From an uncultured Collinsella sp. (GTDB taxonomy: Bacteria; Actinomycetota; Coriobacteriia; Coriobacteriales; Coriobacteriaceae): DNA of 64,000 nucleotides. The stretch lies in NCBI GenBank assembly GCA_947001705.1, contig CAMQHT010000003.1:1-64000 (forward strand), read 5' to 3'. The translations under genes were made by a program, and so were the position numbers. Within the stretch, counting starts at the first letter, position 1. Each line of letters starts with the position of its first letter. Below are positions 36,184 to 44,658 of the stretch, piece after piece. The notes below the pieces were generated by a model. That model searched no databases, was not told the origin of the DNA, and was given only the letters and a program-made list of their open reading frames with translations.

Positions 36184-38928
36184 ATGTCTGAAAAGCGCCG
36201 TACCTTTGCCGTCATCGACGGCAACTCGCTCATGCATCGCGCCTTCCACGCCGTGCCGCCGACCATGAACGCGCCGGACGGTCGCCCCACCAACGCGATC
36301 TTTGGTTTTCTGAACATGTTCCTCAAGATGATCGATGCCTTTAATCCCGACGGCGTTGTCGTGGCGTTTGACAAGGGCAAGCCGCGCGTGCGTATGGAGA
36401 TGCTGCCGCAGTACAAGGCGCAGCGCCCGCCCATGGACCCCGACCTGCACGCGCAGTTCCCCATGATCAAGGAGCTGCTCGCCGCGCTCAACGTGCCCAT
36501 TTTGCAGTCCGAGGGCTGGGAAGGCGACGATATCCTGGGAACCATGGCGCGCCTGGGCGAGGAGGCCGGCTGCGACATGCTGCTGGTGACCGGCGACCGC
36601 GACATGTATCAGCTCGTGACCGAGCACGTCAACGTGGTCTCGACTCGCAAGGGCCTGTCCGACGTGGCGATCATGACGCCCGAGAGCGTGGACGACCTGT
36701 ATCACGGCATCACGCCGGCGCTCGTGCCCGATTTTTACGGTCTGAAGGGCGATACGTCGGATAACATTCCCGGCGTACCGGGCATCGGCCCCAAAAAGGC
36801 GAGTGCGCTCATCGCGCAGTACGGCAGCCTTGACGAGGTCATCGCGCATGCTGACGAGGTCAAGGGCAAGATGGGAGAAAACCTGCGCGCACACATCGAC
36901 GACGCGCTGCTGAGCCGTAAGGTGGCGACCATCCGCACCGATGCACCCGTTGAGCTCGATTTTGAGGCGACGTCCTTCCCGGCGTTTTCCGCCGATGAGG
37001 TTTCCGCGGCGCTGGGCACGCTTGGTATCACCGCCATGCAGAACCGTTTCTTGGCGCTGATCGGCGGCGAGGGCGGGGCAGCTGCCGGCACGTTTGAGAT
37101 TCCCGCCGTTTTGCGCGCAGCCGCCGGCGATGCTGGCGCGCTTGGTGCCGTTGCGGCTGAGGTCTCCCGCGTGATTGATGCCGGCGAGTGGGTCGCCGCC
37201 GTGGTGGACGATGACAAGGAAGAGGGCGCGCTCTTTGGGCTGACGCGCACGCTGTGGTTGGCGACGTCCAAGGGCCTGTTTGCGCTCGAGGAGGGTGACA
37301 GCGGTGCGGCGGCTGAGGTTGAGGGCTTCAACTTCGCCCACGGCGTGATTGCCGGCGTGCTCGCGCGTCTGTTTATGGAAGGCCGTGTGGCGAGCCCGGA
37401 TATGAAGGCGCTTCTGCATGAGCTTTCGCCCATCGATTCTTCTGAGCTCGAGCTCATGGATCCGCTGGCAGTCGATTCCACGCGCATCTTCGATACCGTT
37501 GTTGCCGCCTACCTGTTGGATTCCGACCGCTCCGAGTTTGACGAGGTGTATCTGGCCGATACGTATCTGCAGATGGCGCTGCCTGCGGCGCGCGGCGCAG
37601 AGGGTGCTGGCGAGGACGCTCCTGCGCCCGCCGCTCGCACGGCGGCCTTGACGCTGGCGCTGGTTGCACCGCTGCGTGACCGCATGGCCCGCGAGAACGC
37701 CGCCAACGTGTTCGATGGGATCGAGATGCCGCTCGTGCCGGTGCTTGCCAAGATGGAGCGCGCGGGCATGCTCGTGGACCCCGACCGCCTGCACAGTCTG
37801 TCCGAGGGCCTGGCGACCCAAATTGCCGATGTCGAGCGCAGCATTCGCGACCTGGCCGGCGACGAGACCTTTAACATCGGCAGCCCCATGCAACTCTCGC
37901 ACGTGCTGTTTGATGTTATGGGACTTCCGACCAAGGGCCTCAAAAAGACCAAGCGCGGCTACTATTCGACCAACGCCAAGGTGCTGAGCGACCTTGCCCG
38001 CGACCACGAGATCGTGCGCCTGATTTTGGACTGGCGTGAGAAGTCCAAGATTAAGTCGACCTATCTGGACACGCTGGGCCCGCTGCGCCGTGGTGACGGG
38101 CGTGTGCACACCACGTACAACCAGACCATCACCGCGACGGGGCGTTTGTCTTCGAGCGACCCCAATCTGCAAAACATTCCGACGCGCTCGGAGCTGGGGC
38201 GTACCGTCAAGACGGCGTTCTCGGCGGGCGAGGGCAGCGTCTTTTTGGCGGTGGACTACTCGCAGATCGAGCTGCGCCTGCTCGCGCATCTTTCGGGTGA
38301 CGAGCACCTGGTGCGCGCCTTCAACGAGGGCGAGGACTTCCATGCCGAGACGGCCGCGCGCGTATTTGGCGTGCCGGTGTCCGAGGTGACACCCGACCTG
38401 CGTAGCCGCGCCAAGGCCGTGAACTTTGGCATCGTGTACGGTCAGCAGGCCTATGGTCTGTCGCAGTCGCTGCACATCTCGATGGCCGAGGCGCGCGATA
38501 TGATCGATCGCTACTACGAGGCCTACCCGGGCGTGCGCACGTTCCTCGACAATGTGGTGGCGCGAGCCAAGCAGACGGGCTATGCCGAGACCATGTATGG
38601 CCGCAGACGCCATATTCCCGAGCTCAAGGCCAAAAACCCACAGCTCCGCGGCTTTGGTGAGCGCACGGCCATGAACCACCCCATGCAGGGCACCGCCGCC
38701 GACATCATCAAGATCGCCATGGCCCGCGTAAGCCGCCGCCTGGAAGAAGAGGGTTTTGCCGCCCACATGATCTTGCAGGTACACGACGAACTGGATTTTG
38801 AGTGCCCCGTCAACGAAGTCGAGCGCCTAACCACCATGGTCCGCGACGTCATGGAACACGTCGTAGACCTCCGAGTACCCCTAATCGCCGAAGCCTCAAC
38901 CGGAGTAACCTGGGCCGACGCCAAATAG
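36184..38928 (+). CDS. polA: DNA polymerase I
   Basis: PolA fills gaps and removes RNA primers. The 914-residue protein has an N-terminal 5-prime nuclease (VIDGNSLMHRAFHAVP, LLVTGDRDMYQL, GDTSDNIPGVPGIGPKKA) and a middle region where the 3-prime exonuclease carboxylates are not recognisable. The Klenow polymerase follows with motif A VDYSQIELRLLAHLSGD, O-helix RAKAVNFGIVYGQQAYGL and motif C HDELDFE. ATG 36184 has GCGAGGT upstream. The last 20 or so codons (about 38860-38928) use CGA, GTA, CTA, TCA and GGA, unlike the rest of the gene. Confidence 0.96.
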   Translation: MSEKRRTFAVIDGNSLMHRAFHAVPPTMNAPDGRPTNAIFGFLNMFLKMIDAFNPDGVVVAFDKGKPRVRMEMLPQYKAQRPPMDPDLHAQFPMIKELLAALNVPILQSEGWEGDDILGTMARLGEEAGCDMLLVTGDRDMYQLVTEHVNVVSTRKGLSDVAIMTPESVDDLYHGITPALVPDFYGLKGDTSDNIPGVPGIGPKKASALIAQYGSLDEVIAHADEVKGKMGENLRAHIDDALLSRKVATIRTDAPVELDFEATSFPAFSADEVSAALGTLGITAMQNRFLALIGGEGGAAAGTFEIPAVLRAAAGDAGALGAVAAEVSRVIDAGEWVAAVVDDDKEEGALFGLTRTLWLATSKGLFALEEGDSGAAAEVEGFNFAHGVIAGVLARLFMEGRVASPDMKALLHELSPIDSSELELMDPLAVDSTRIFDTVVAAYLLDSDRSEFDEVYLADTYLQMALPAARGAEGAGEDAPAPAARTAALTLALVAPLRDRMARENAANVFDGIEMPLVPVLAKMERAGMLVDPDRLHSLSEGLATQIADVERSIRDLAGDETFNIGSPMQLSHVLFDVMGLPTKGLKKTKRGYYSTNAKVLSDLARDHEIVRLILDWREKSKIKSTYLDTLGPLRRGDGRVHTTYNQTITATGRLSSSDPNLQNIPTRSELGRTVKTAFSAGEGSVFLAVDYSQIELRLLAHLSGDEHLVRAFNEGEDFHAETAARVFGVPVSEVTPDLRSRAKAVNFGIVYGQQAYGLSQSLHISMAEARDMIDRYYEAYPGVRTFLDNVVARAKQTGYAETMYGRRRHIPELKAKNPQLRGFGERTAMNHPMQGTAADIIKIAMARVSRRLEEEGFAAHMILQVHDELDFECPVNEVERLTTMVRDVMEHVVDLRVPLIAEASTGVTWADAK

Positions 38929-38976
38929 GAAAGCACTCGGTAAGGCAAGCTCGCCCAAGACGCAAGTCCCCACATA

Positions 38977-39016
38977 CTTAAGATTTGGGACAAACACTAC
39001 TGATTAATTTGTCCCA
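38977..39016. repeat. TTTGGGACAAA-type palindrome, copy 1
   Basis: CTTAAGATTTGGGACAAA is followed by a short spacer and CTGATTAATTTGTCCCA; TGGGACAAA (38986-38994) pairs with TTTGTCCCA (39008-39016). The same two blocks recur at 51113-51152. This copy lies after polA. Confidence 0.8.
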
Positions 39017-39030
39017 CAGTAACCAAAACA

Positions 39031-39063
39031 GAGGGGAGCCCCTTCCAACAAGGGGCTCCCCTC
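39031..39063. terminator. Bidirectional terminator between polA and HAD gene
   Basis: GAGGGGAGCCCCTT pairs perfectly with AAGGGGCTCCCCTC (14 bp, 5-base loop) between convergent genes. No long T-run follows on either side. Confidence 0.7.
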
Positions 39064-39139
39064 TGCTCAAATCATTTCAACTAAGTATCTAGACACTCAA
39101 GACGCCATCTTGGCGCCCGGCCGGGTCCGACGAGCCCAG

Positions 39140-39967
39140 TTAACGAGCCGCCAGGATGGCGTCGATGAGCGTCAGTACGCCCCCGTCGTTGTTGCTCGGA
39201 ATGCGCCATTTGGCATGCGCGTTCATGTGCTCCTCGGCATTGTCCACGATAAAGCTATGCCCGACGCGCTCCAGCATGGGGATGTCGTTGTACGTATCGC
39301 CCACGGCAGCGGCGTCGGCGATATCGATGCCCAGGCGCTCGCAGAGATGTGCTACGCCCGACCCCTTGTCGACGCCCAGGTTCATAAAGTCGATCCACTC
39401 GCGGCCAGCATTGGTGACATAGAGTCGGTCCGAGAATGCCGGGCTGTAGTTCTCGCGAAACGCGGGCTCGGCATCGTAGGCGGGGAAGAAGATCGAAATC
39501 TTGTTGGACTCGATATCAAGGCCCTCAAAGCTATCGACGTAGTTGATCGTGTTGTAGTACACGCTGATCTCGTCGTGGTACTGATGGTCGCGGGCGAGCA
39601 CATAGAACTCGTCGTAGCAGCACAAGACGGGAACGGCACGCGGGTCCTCCGAGGCACGGGCGAGCACCTGCTGATACAGCGCCACATCGATGTTGCTCTT
39701 ATAGATATAGCTGCCGCGATAGATGACGCAGGCTCCGTTGTCGGGACAAAAAGCAAGTCGGTTCTTAATGCTCTCGAACATTTCCTCGAGTTTGGGGGCG
39801 GGGCGTCCGCTGGCGGGGCAGAATACAATGCCTGCGTCGGCGAGCTTGTCCAGGCGCTCATCAAGACCCTGCGGCAACACGCGCTTGTCGGTGAGCAGCG
39901 TCTTGTCCATGTCGACGGCGAGAATCTTAATGCTTCCGATATTGGTGTCCGATTCGTAAGTTTGCAT
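39140..39967 (-). CDS. HAD-family Cof-type phosphatase
   Basis: This is a 275-residue HAD hydrolase of the Cof/YidA class (type IIB cap). Motif I is VDMDKTLL with the nucleophile Asp. Motif II is in CPASGRP, motif III Lys falls in GVDKGSGV, and motif IV is GDTYNDIPML. The central cap of about 90 residues is Tyr-rich. Such enzymes dephosphorylate sugar phosphates, nucleotides or cofactors; the substrate cannot be told from sequence. The start codon at 39967 has GAAAGGCG upstream. It is divergent from the argG leader region. Confidence 0.9.
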   Translation of the reverse strand: MQTYESDTNIGSIKILAVDMDKTLLTDKRVLPQGLDERLDKLADAGIVFCPASGRPAPKLEEMFESIKNRLAFCPDNGACVIYRGSYIYKSNIDVALYQQVLARASEDPRAVPVLCCYDEFYVLARDHQYHDEISVYYNTINYVDSFEGLDIESNKISIFFPAYDAEPAFRENYSPAFSDRLYVTNAGREWIDFMNLGVDKGSGVAHLCERLGIDIADAAAVGDTYNDIPMLERVGHSFIVDNAEEHMNAHAKWRIPSNNDGGVLTLIDAILAAR

Positions 39968-40110
39968 AAAAGCGCGCCTTTCGTTTCGAAATTGTTTCAG
40001 ACGTTATAACCATCAACCAGTAACTGAGCGTATTGTCGCAGGAACGGAGCGTATTTGCACCACGCTTCACAAAGTAATGAAAAAACTTTTCAGAAATTTG
40101 AATTTGTCGC

Positions 40111-40138
40111 TTGTGCTGCGGGCACTTTAGCGTAATAT
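40111..40138 (+). promoter_or_regulatory. Candidate promoter of the argG leader
   Basis: TTGTGC (40111-40116) and TAATAT (40133-40138) are 16 bases apart in an AT-rich region between the divergent HAD and argG genes. A transcript from here would carry about 375 bases of leader before argG. Confidence 0.5.
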
Positions 40139-40241
40139 AGCGACCATCGAAAACGGAGACGGAAATACAACCGCTTACCGAAGAAAAGGTACCGTTTACG
40201 ATATTAGAATTGCGCCCGGCGATAGGTGAAAGGAGAGGCAG

Positions 40242-40316
40242 ATGCAGTTCGTAAAGATCATCACCACTGCAGATAATGCCATCCGACGCCAGCGCGCAAT
40301 TTCCCGACGACGATAA
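40242..40316 (+). CDS. Arginine-rich leader peptide upstream of argG
   Basis: This 24-codon ORF has a near-perfect ribosome site, AAAGGAGAGG, 4 bases before ATG 40242. The second half contains six Arg among ten residues (15, 16, 18, 22, 23, 24) and finishes with three successive CGA codons before TAA. It lies 205 bases upstream of argG, which encodes a late step of arginine synthesis, and is followed by hairpins that could act as terminator and antiterminator. Together these are the marks of ribosome-mediated attenuation that senses charged tRNA-Arg. I know of no described arginine leader peptide in this group; the function is inference. Confidence 0.7.
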   Translation: MQFVKIITTADNAIRRQRAISRRR

Positions 40317-40321
40317 CAATC

Positions 40322-40470
40322 GTCTCTGTTCGTATGGGGTGAAATGCCCCAACAGAGTCATTTTGAGGTCGTTGGGTTTTAGCACGATATAAACGCATGT
40401 TTCTAGGGCATGCTGTGCTGCTTTTTGCTATTTAACCTGATATTGCACGGTTTTTTGACCTCGAAATGAC
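40322..40470 (+). promoter_or_regulatory. Attenuator-like hairpin set between leader peptide and argG
   Basis: Three structures are visible. The first is CTCTGTT..GGGG / CCCC AACAGAG (about 40324-40357), right after the leader ORF. The second is AGCAC..GCATG / CATGC.GTGCT (40381-40419), followed by GCTTTTTGC and so terminator-like. The third is a 14-bp long-range pairing of 40357-40370 with 40457-40470 (one G.U) that encloses the terminator. The 40357 end shares bases with the first hairpin, so the folds compete. Folding energies were not computed. Confidence 0.55.
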
Positions 40471-40521
40471 TTGCAACTGACCGATGTTCTAACTAGCTAC
40501 CAAGGGCGAAAGGAAACAGCC

Positions 40522-41748
40522 ATGAGCAAGGAAAAAGTCGTTCTCGCATATTCCGGTGGTCTTGATACATCCGTATGTGTCAAGTGGCTCCAGGACGAGA
40601 AGAATCTCGATGTCGTTTGCGTCTGCGGCAACGTGGGCCAGGAGGAGACCGGCTTGGATGCCAAGAAGCAGAAGGCGCTTGACCTGGGCGTTCTCGATTG
40701 CCAGGTGCTCGACCTGCGCGACGAGTTCTCCGATGAGTTCCTGACTAAGGCCATCGCCGCAAACTCCATGTACGAGAACAAGTACCCGCTGCTCTCCGCG
40801 CTGTCTCGCCCGCTGCTCGCCAAGAAGCTTGTCGAGGTCGCTCACGAGTTTGGCGCGACCTACGTCGCCCACGGCTGCACCGGCAAGGGTAACGACCAGG
40901 TTCGTTTTGAGGCTGCCGTCAAGGCCCTCGACCCCGAGCTTAAGGTTATCGCCCCGGTTCGCGAGTGGGATCTGAAGTGCCGTCCCGATGAGGTTGCCTA
41001 TGCTCACGCCCACAACGTGCCGGTTCCCGAGGGCGCCAACGACAACCCCTATTCCATCGACGACAACCTGTGGGGTCGCGCCATCGAGTGCGGTCACCTG
41101 GAGGATCCCTGGAACGAGCCGCTCGACGACGCCTGGGTTATGACCAAGAACCCCGAGGACACGCCGGACACCCCGACCTACACCGAGATTGAGTTTGAGG
41201 CGGGCAAGCCCGTCTCCGTCGATGGCAAGAAGATGAAACTCTCCGAGATCGTCATCGCCCTCAACAAGATTTCGGGTGACAACGGCTTTGGCCGTCTCGA
41301 CCTGGTCGAGGATCGTCTGGTGGGCCTCAAGAGTCGCGAGTGCTACGAGGTTCCTGGCGCCTTGACGCTCATCACCGCCCACAAGGCGCTCGAGGACATC
41401 TGCGTCGAGGGCGACCTGCTCAAGACCAAGATTAAGCTCGAGCAGGATTGGGCCACCGCCGTGTACAACGGCCAGTGGTACAGCCCGCTCAAAAACGCGC
41501 TCGATGCCTTTATGGCCGACACCCAGAAGTTCGTGACCGGCACCGTCCGTCTGAAGTTCTTTAAGGGCAACTGCCATGTCGTCGGCCGCAAGAGCCCGTT
41601 TAGCCTGTATGACTACGGTCTGGCTACCTACGACCGCGACACTACGTTTGACGAGAAGGCCAGCGCCGGCTTTATCGAGATCGATACGCTGTCGCTCAAG
41701 ACGTGGGCTAAGGTCCAGGGCCCCAGCTCTGCTGCCGCCCAGGCCTAG
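40522..41748 (+). CDS. argG: Argininosuccinate synthase
   Basis: ArgG condenses citrulline and aspartate with ATP to argininosuccinate in the cytoplasm. The 408-residue protein has the N-type ATP pyrophosphatase loop LAYSGGLDTSVCVKWL, the HGCTGKGNDQVRFE signature, YSIDDNLWGRAIECG, and KLKxYKG-like C-terminal segment GNCHVVGRKSPFSLYD. ATG 40522 has GAAAGGAA upstream. A stem-loop terminator follows at 41902. argH, the next pathway step, lies 522 bases further on with a small ORF between. The long leader with an Arg-rich peptide suggests arginine control. Confidence 0.97.
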   Translation: MSKEKVVLAYSGGLDTSVCVKWLQDEKNLDVVCVCGNVGQEETGLDAKKQKALDLGVLDCQVLDLRDEFSDEFLTKAIAANSMYENKYPLLSALSRPLLAKKLVEVAHEFGATYVAHGCTGKGNDQVRFEAAVKALDPELKVIAPVREWDLKCRPDEVAYAHAHNVPVPEGANDNPYSIDDNLWGRAIECGHLEDPWNEPLDDAWVMTKNPEDTPDTPTYTEIEFEAGKPVSVDGKKMKLSEIVIALNKISGDNGFGRLDLVEDRLVGLKSRECYEVPGALTLITAHKALEDICVEGDLLKTKIKLEQDWATAVYNGQWYSPLKNALDAFMADTQKFVTGTVRLKFFKGNCHVVGRKSPFSLYDYGLATYDRDTTFDEKASAGFIEIDTLSLKTWAKVQGPSSAAAQA

Positions 41749-41901
41749 CGCCTCCTTCCTTTGGTATCCGCGCGGCCCATCCGCGTGATACATAACGGGC
41801 GCATGGGGTCCCTACCTTTCGTTATGCTTGCTGACACTTCTTAACATCGGTGGCCCCTACGTTCCGCCCGCATATATGATGCCGCGTCTGCGGCTGAGTC
41901 C

Positions 41902-41936
41902 GAGCCCCGCCGGGGTTGTCCGGCGGGGCTCCTCCT
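41902..41936 (+). terminator. GC-rich terminator downstream of argG
   Basis: GAGCCCCGCCGG pairs perfectly with CCGGCGGGGCTC (12 bp, 6-base loop), followed by CTCCT rather than a T-run. It lies 150 bases after argG and may stop or attenuate read-through into argH. Confidence 0.65.
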
Positions 41937-41981
41937 ATCAATTTGACGGCCCTGCGCCTATATATATGGGGAGTATCCATT

Positions 41982-42152
41982 ATGTTCAATGCTATCGCGC
42001 ATGCTTTACTTGCCCTCGCGCCCGAGTTCGATGCTGCAAAGGTCGAGGACGTTCCTATGAGCCTAAAGGCCTGGATCGATGGTTCGCAGGGCAACATTCG
42101 GAGGGAGACGTTGGGCGCCAAGTGCATGGCGCGTCACTTCTTTGCAAATTAG
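41982..42152 (+). CDS. Possible small protein between argG and argH
   Basis: This is a 56-codon ORF starting ATG 41982, with GGGGAG 8 bases upstream. The predicted peptide begins MFNAIAHALLALAPEFDA, a hydrophobic stretch followed by an acidic one. It then has VPMSLKAWIDGSQGNIRRE and a basic end. I recognise no family. It is kept because of the good ribosome site, its placement after a terminator and a plausible amphipathic N-terminus. It might instead be a leader ORF for argH, though it is not strikingly Arg-rich. Conservation in relatives would decide. The other bases of the argG-argH gap show no further ORF. Confidence 0.4.
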   Translation: MFNAIAHALLALAPEFDAAKVEDVPMSLKAWIDGSQGNIRRETLGAKCMARHFFAN

Positions 42153-42270
42153 CTATATGGCCTCGCACATGGTGGGGAATATGCAAAACTAGCGGTTGAG
42201 AAATCGCTTTAGCGACAGGGCGCATTGCTTTGGGCGCTTGTTTTGGGATTTGATGAAAGGGGACGGTTCC

Positions 42271-43701
42271 ATGGCTCTTTGGGGCGGTCGTTTTGAGGCA
42301 GGCGTGGCCGAGGTCACGCAGGAGTTTGGCGCGTCGTTGCCGGTTGACAAACATCTCTATAAGCAGGATATCGCCGGATCTAAGGCACATGCCAAGATGC
42401 TGGCGGCCCAGGGCATTATCAGCGCCGAGGACGAGCAGGCGATTGCCGAGGGCCTGACCGGAATCGAACAGGATATCGATGCCGGCAACTTCACCTTTGA
42501 TATCAACGACGAGGACATTCATATGTCCATCGAAAGCGAGCTGACGCGTCGTATCGGCGAGGCTGGCAAACGCTTGCATACTGGGCGTTCGCGCAACGAC
42601 CAGGTGGCGACCGATACGCGCCTGGGCGTCAAGGCGCTGGCCAAGGAGCTCATGGAGGCCAATCTTGAGCTGCGCCATGTGCTGGTGGATGCGGCCAAGA
42701 AGTACGACAAGGTGATTCTTCCGGGCTACACGCATATGCAGCACGCTCAGCCCGTGCTGCTCTCGCATCATCTGCTGGCGTATTCCTGGATGTTCGCGCG
42801 CGACTTTACGCGCCTGAAGGCCGCCTTTGATGCCGCCGACAACTGCCCGCTGGGTGCTGCCGCGCTTGCCGGTACGAGCTATCCGCTCGATCGCCAGATG
42901 ACGGCTGCCGAACTTGGCTTTGCGGGCGTGATTCCCAACTCGCTCGATGCGGTTTCCGACCGTGATTTCCTGCTCGATCTGCATTACGCCGGATCCGTCA
43001 TGGCGATGCACCTGTCGCGTCTTTCCGAGGAGATCGTGCTGTGGTCGAGCTCCGAATTTGGCTTTATCACGCTTTCAGACTCCTACTCCACCGGCTCGTC
43101 CATCATGCCGCAGAAGAAGAATCCCGACTTTGCCGAGCTTATCCGCGGTAAGAGCGGTCGCGTGTACGGCAACCTGGTGCAGCTGCTGGTAACCATGAAG
43201 GGCCTGCCGCTCGCTTATAACAAGGACTTGCAGGAGGACAAGGAGGGCGCGCTCGATACCGCTCACACGCTCATGCAGTGCCTGTCCGTTATGGCGGGCA
43301 TGATCTCGACCTGGACTGTCAACGAGGTCGCCATGGCGCGCGAGTGTGGCGTGGGCCACTTGGCAGCCACTGATGTTGCCGATTACCTGGCAAAGCGCGG
43401 CCTGCCGTTCCGTGAGGCGCATGCCGTGGTGGGCCATCTGGTCCTGATGTGTGAGAAGCGCGGCTGCAATCTTGAGGACCTGCCGTTTGAGGTGTTTCAG
43501 GAGGCAAGCCCGCTCTTTGAGCGCGATATTACCGAGGCGCTCGACATCCCGTCGATCGTTGCCGCGCGCACGACCGAGGGCGGCACCGCTCCTGCCGCCG
43601 TTGCCGTGCAGTTGGGGCGCGCCGAGACGCAGCTTGCGGCCGATGAGGGCGTGTTTGGCTCGTTGACCAAGGTCGTCGAGATGGGCCACGGAGCTAATTA
43701 G
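42271..43701 (+). CDS. argH: Argininosuccinate lyase
   Basis: ArgH splits argininosuccinate to arginine and fumarate. The 476-residue protein opens MALWGGRFEAGVAEVTQEF and has DEDIHMSIESELTRRIG, HTGRSRNDQVATDTRL, GYTHMQHAQPVLLSHH with the catalytic His, and the fumarase-superfamily signature GSSIMPQKKNPDFAELIRGKSGR, whose Ser is catalytic. ATG 42271 is chosen with AAAGGGGA about 10 bases upstream; ATG 42253 is an alternative six codons earlier. A terminator follows at 43747. It pairs functionally with argG. Confidence 0.96.
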   Translation: MALWGGRFEAGVAEVTQEFGASLPVDKHLYKQDIAGSKAHAKMLAAQGIISAEDEQAIAEGLTGIEQDIDAGNFTFDINDEDIHMSIESELTRRIGEAGKRLHTGRSRNDQVATDTRLGVKALAKELMEANLELRHVLVDAAKKYDKVILPGYTHMQHAQPVLLSHHLLAYSWMFARDFTRLKAAFDAADNCPLGAAALAGTSYPLDRQMTAAELGFAGVIPNSLDAVSDRDFLLDLHYAGSVMAMHLSRLSEEIVLWSSSEFGFITLSDSYSTGSSIMPQKKNPDFAELIRGKSGRVYGNLVQLLVTMKGLPLAYNKDLQEDKEGALDTAHTLMQCLSVMAGMISTWTVNEVAMARECGVGHLAATDVADYLAKRGLPFREAHAVVGHLVLMCEKRGCNLEDLPFEVFQEASPLFERDITEALDIPSIVAARTTEGGTAPAAVAVQLGRAETQLAADEGVFGSLTKVVEMGHGAN

Positions 43702-43746
43702 CTTATTGGATGCGTCTGTCTGGTGCGTTCATCATATCTTGCCTTT

Positions 43747-43780
43747 ACGGGTGCCTGCTACGGTGGGCGCCCGTTTTGTT
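43747..43780 (+). terminator. Terminator after argH
   Basis: ACGGGTGCC and GGGCGCCCGT form a stem (with one mismatch) followed by TTTTGTT, about 45 bases beyond the argH stop. Confidence 0.75.
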
Positions 43781-44078
43781 ATAGAGAAGGAAGGAGCTTG
43801 TCGAAAACTTTTGTAGGACATTTGCGCAGGTTGTGAAGGGGGTACGTTCGCGGGTGGCAACCGACCGCCCGCTCTGTTCGATGTGGTTGATGAGCGGTCG
43901 GATGGTACTCTAATCGGGCTTCGAAACAGAAGTGACACATATGGAGCGCTTTAATAAATTGCAGCGTTTCAATAAACAGCTTTTTGTTTAACTGCAGCTA
44001 AAACTCTGTTACGATGCAGTCCAGGCGGGTGCCGGAATGGGACTTGGGCACGCGCGAACCTACTTGAAAGGCTACCTT
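43781..44078. other. Non-coding stretch between argH and ndk
   Basis: No convincing gene is seen. The stretch holds a CCGACCGC/GCGGTCGG hairpin (around 43860-43905) and then an AT-rich segment with a possible ndk promoter (TTTAAC, 17 bases, TACGAT near 43987-44015). A GGAAGGAG ribosome-like site at 43788 leads only to a 12-codon TTG ORF, which is probably chance. Confidence 0.5.
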
Positions 44079-44483
44079 ATGGCTATCGAGAAGACCTTCA
44101 TCATGATTAAGCCCGACGCCGTGCGCGACCGCAAGATCGGCGAGATCGTTGCTCGTATTGAGCGCAGCGGCCTTGTCATCGAGCGCATGGAGATGACCAC
44201 GCTCGAGCGCGCTACCGTCGAGGAGCACTACGCCCATCTGGCCGACAAGCCCTTCTTTGGCGGTCTCTGCGACTTTATGACGAGCGGTCCGGTCGTCAAG
44301 ATGGTTGTTTCCGGTCTTTCCGCTGTCTCCAAGATGCGCACCCTTATGGGCGCCACCAACCCGCTTGATGCTGCTCCTGGCACCATCCGCGGCGACTTCG
44401 CCGTCGATGTCAACGCCAACGTGATTCACGGCTCCGACTGCCTGGAGAACGCCGAGATCGAGATCAAGCGCTTCTTTGGCTAA
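44079..44483 (+). CDS. ndk: Nucleoside diphosphate kinase
   Basis: Ndk exchanges phosphate among nucleoside di- and triphosphates. The 134-residue protein starts EKTFIMIKPDAVRDRKIGEI and has FFGGLCDFMTSGPVV, MGATNPLDAAPGTIRGDFA and the active-site NVIHGSD with His117, the phosphorylated residue. Length is normal for the short cytosolic form. ATG 44079 has GAAAGG upstream. The gene stands alone with a strong terminator at 44522. Confidence 0.97.
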   Translation: MAIEKTFIMIKPDAVRDRKIGEIVARIERSGLVIERMEMTTLERATVEEHYAHLADKPFFGGLCDFMTSGPVVKMVVSGLSAVSKMRTLMGATNPLDAAPGTIRGDFAVDVNANVIHGSDCLENAEIEIKRFFG

Positions 44484-44521
44484 ACCAGCTTTGACTCCTT
44501 AAAGCTGTTAGCGTGTGGCTT

Positions 44522-44557
44522 GGGCGCCGCGGAACTCCATCCGCGGCGCCCTTTTAT
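44522..44557 (+). terminator. Intrinsic terminator after ndk
   Basis: GGGCGCCGCGGA pairs perfectly with TCCGCGGCGCCC (12 bp) and is followed by TTTTATT. Confidence 0.9.
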
Positions 44558-44597
44558 TCCGGTAGATTTTTGGTAAACGCATAGAAAACTACTAAAG

Positions 44598-44631
44598 AGC
44601 CCCGTCCGGATGTTTCTTCCGGGCGGGGGCT
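44598..44631 (-). terminator. Terminator of rpiB
   Basis: On the minus strand AGCCCCCGCCCGGA pairs with TCCGGACGGGGCT (with mismatches) and is followed by CTTTAG. It lies 28 bases beyond the rpiB stop. Confidence 0.7.
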
Positions 44632-44658
44632 GGCGCTAGCGTATGGCTTTGTAAGTCT

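Noticed and set aside
36073..38784. 903-codon open frame antisense to polA
   Set aside because: Long antisense frames are expected in high-GC genes with strong codon bias. The protein has no recognisable motif, no ribosome site and lies wholly inside polA. The same applies to the antisense frames at 2069-3832, 3963-5861, 5877-7769 and 47748-49166.
39927..40385. 152-codon minus-strand frame across the argG leader
   Set aside because: It has no ribosome site, overlaps the HAD gene start and carries no family motif. The plus-strand leader peptide and hairpins explain the region better.
43941..43991. 16-codon ORF before ndk
   Set aside because: It has no ribosome site and no codon bias; probably chance in an AT-rich promoter region.
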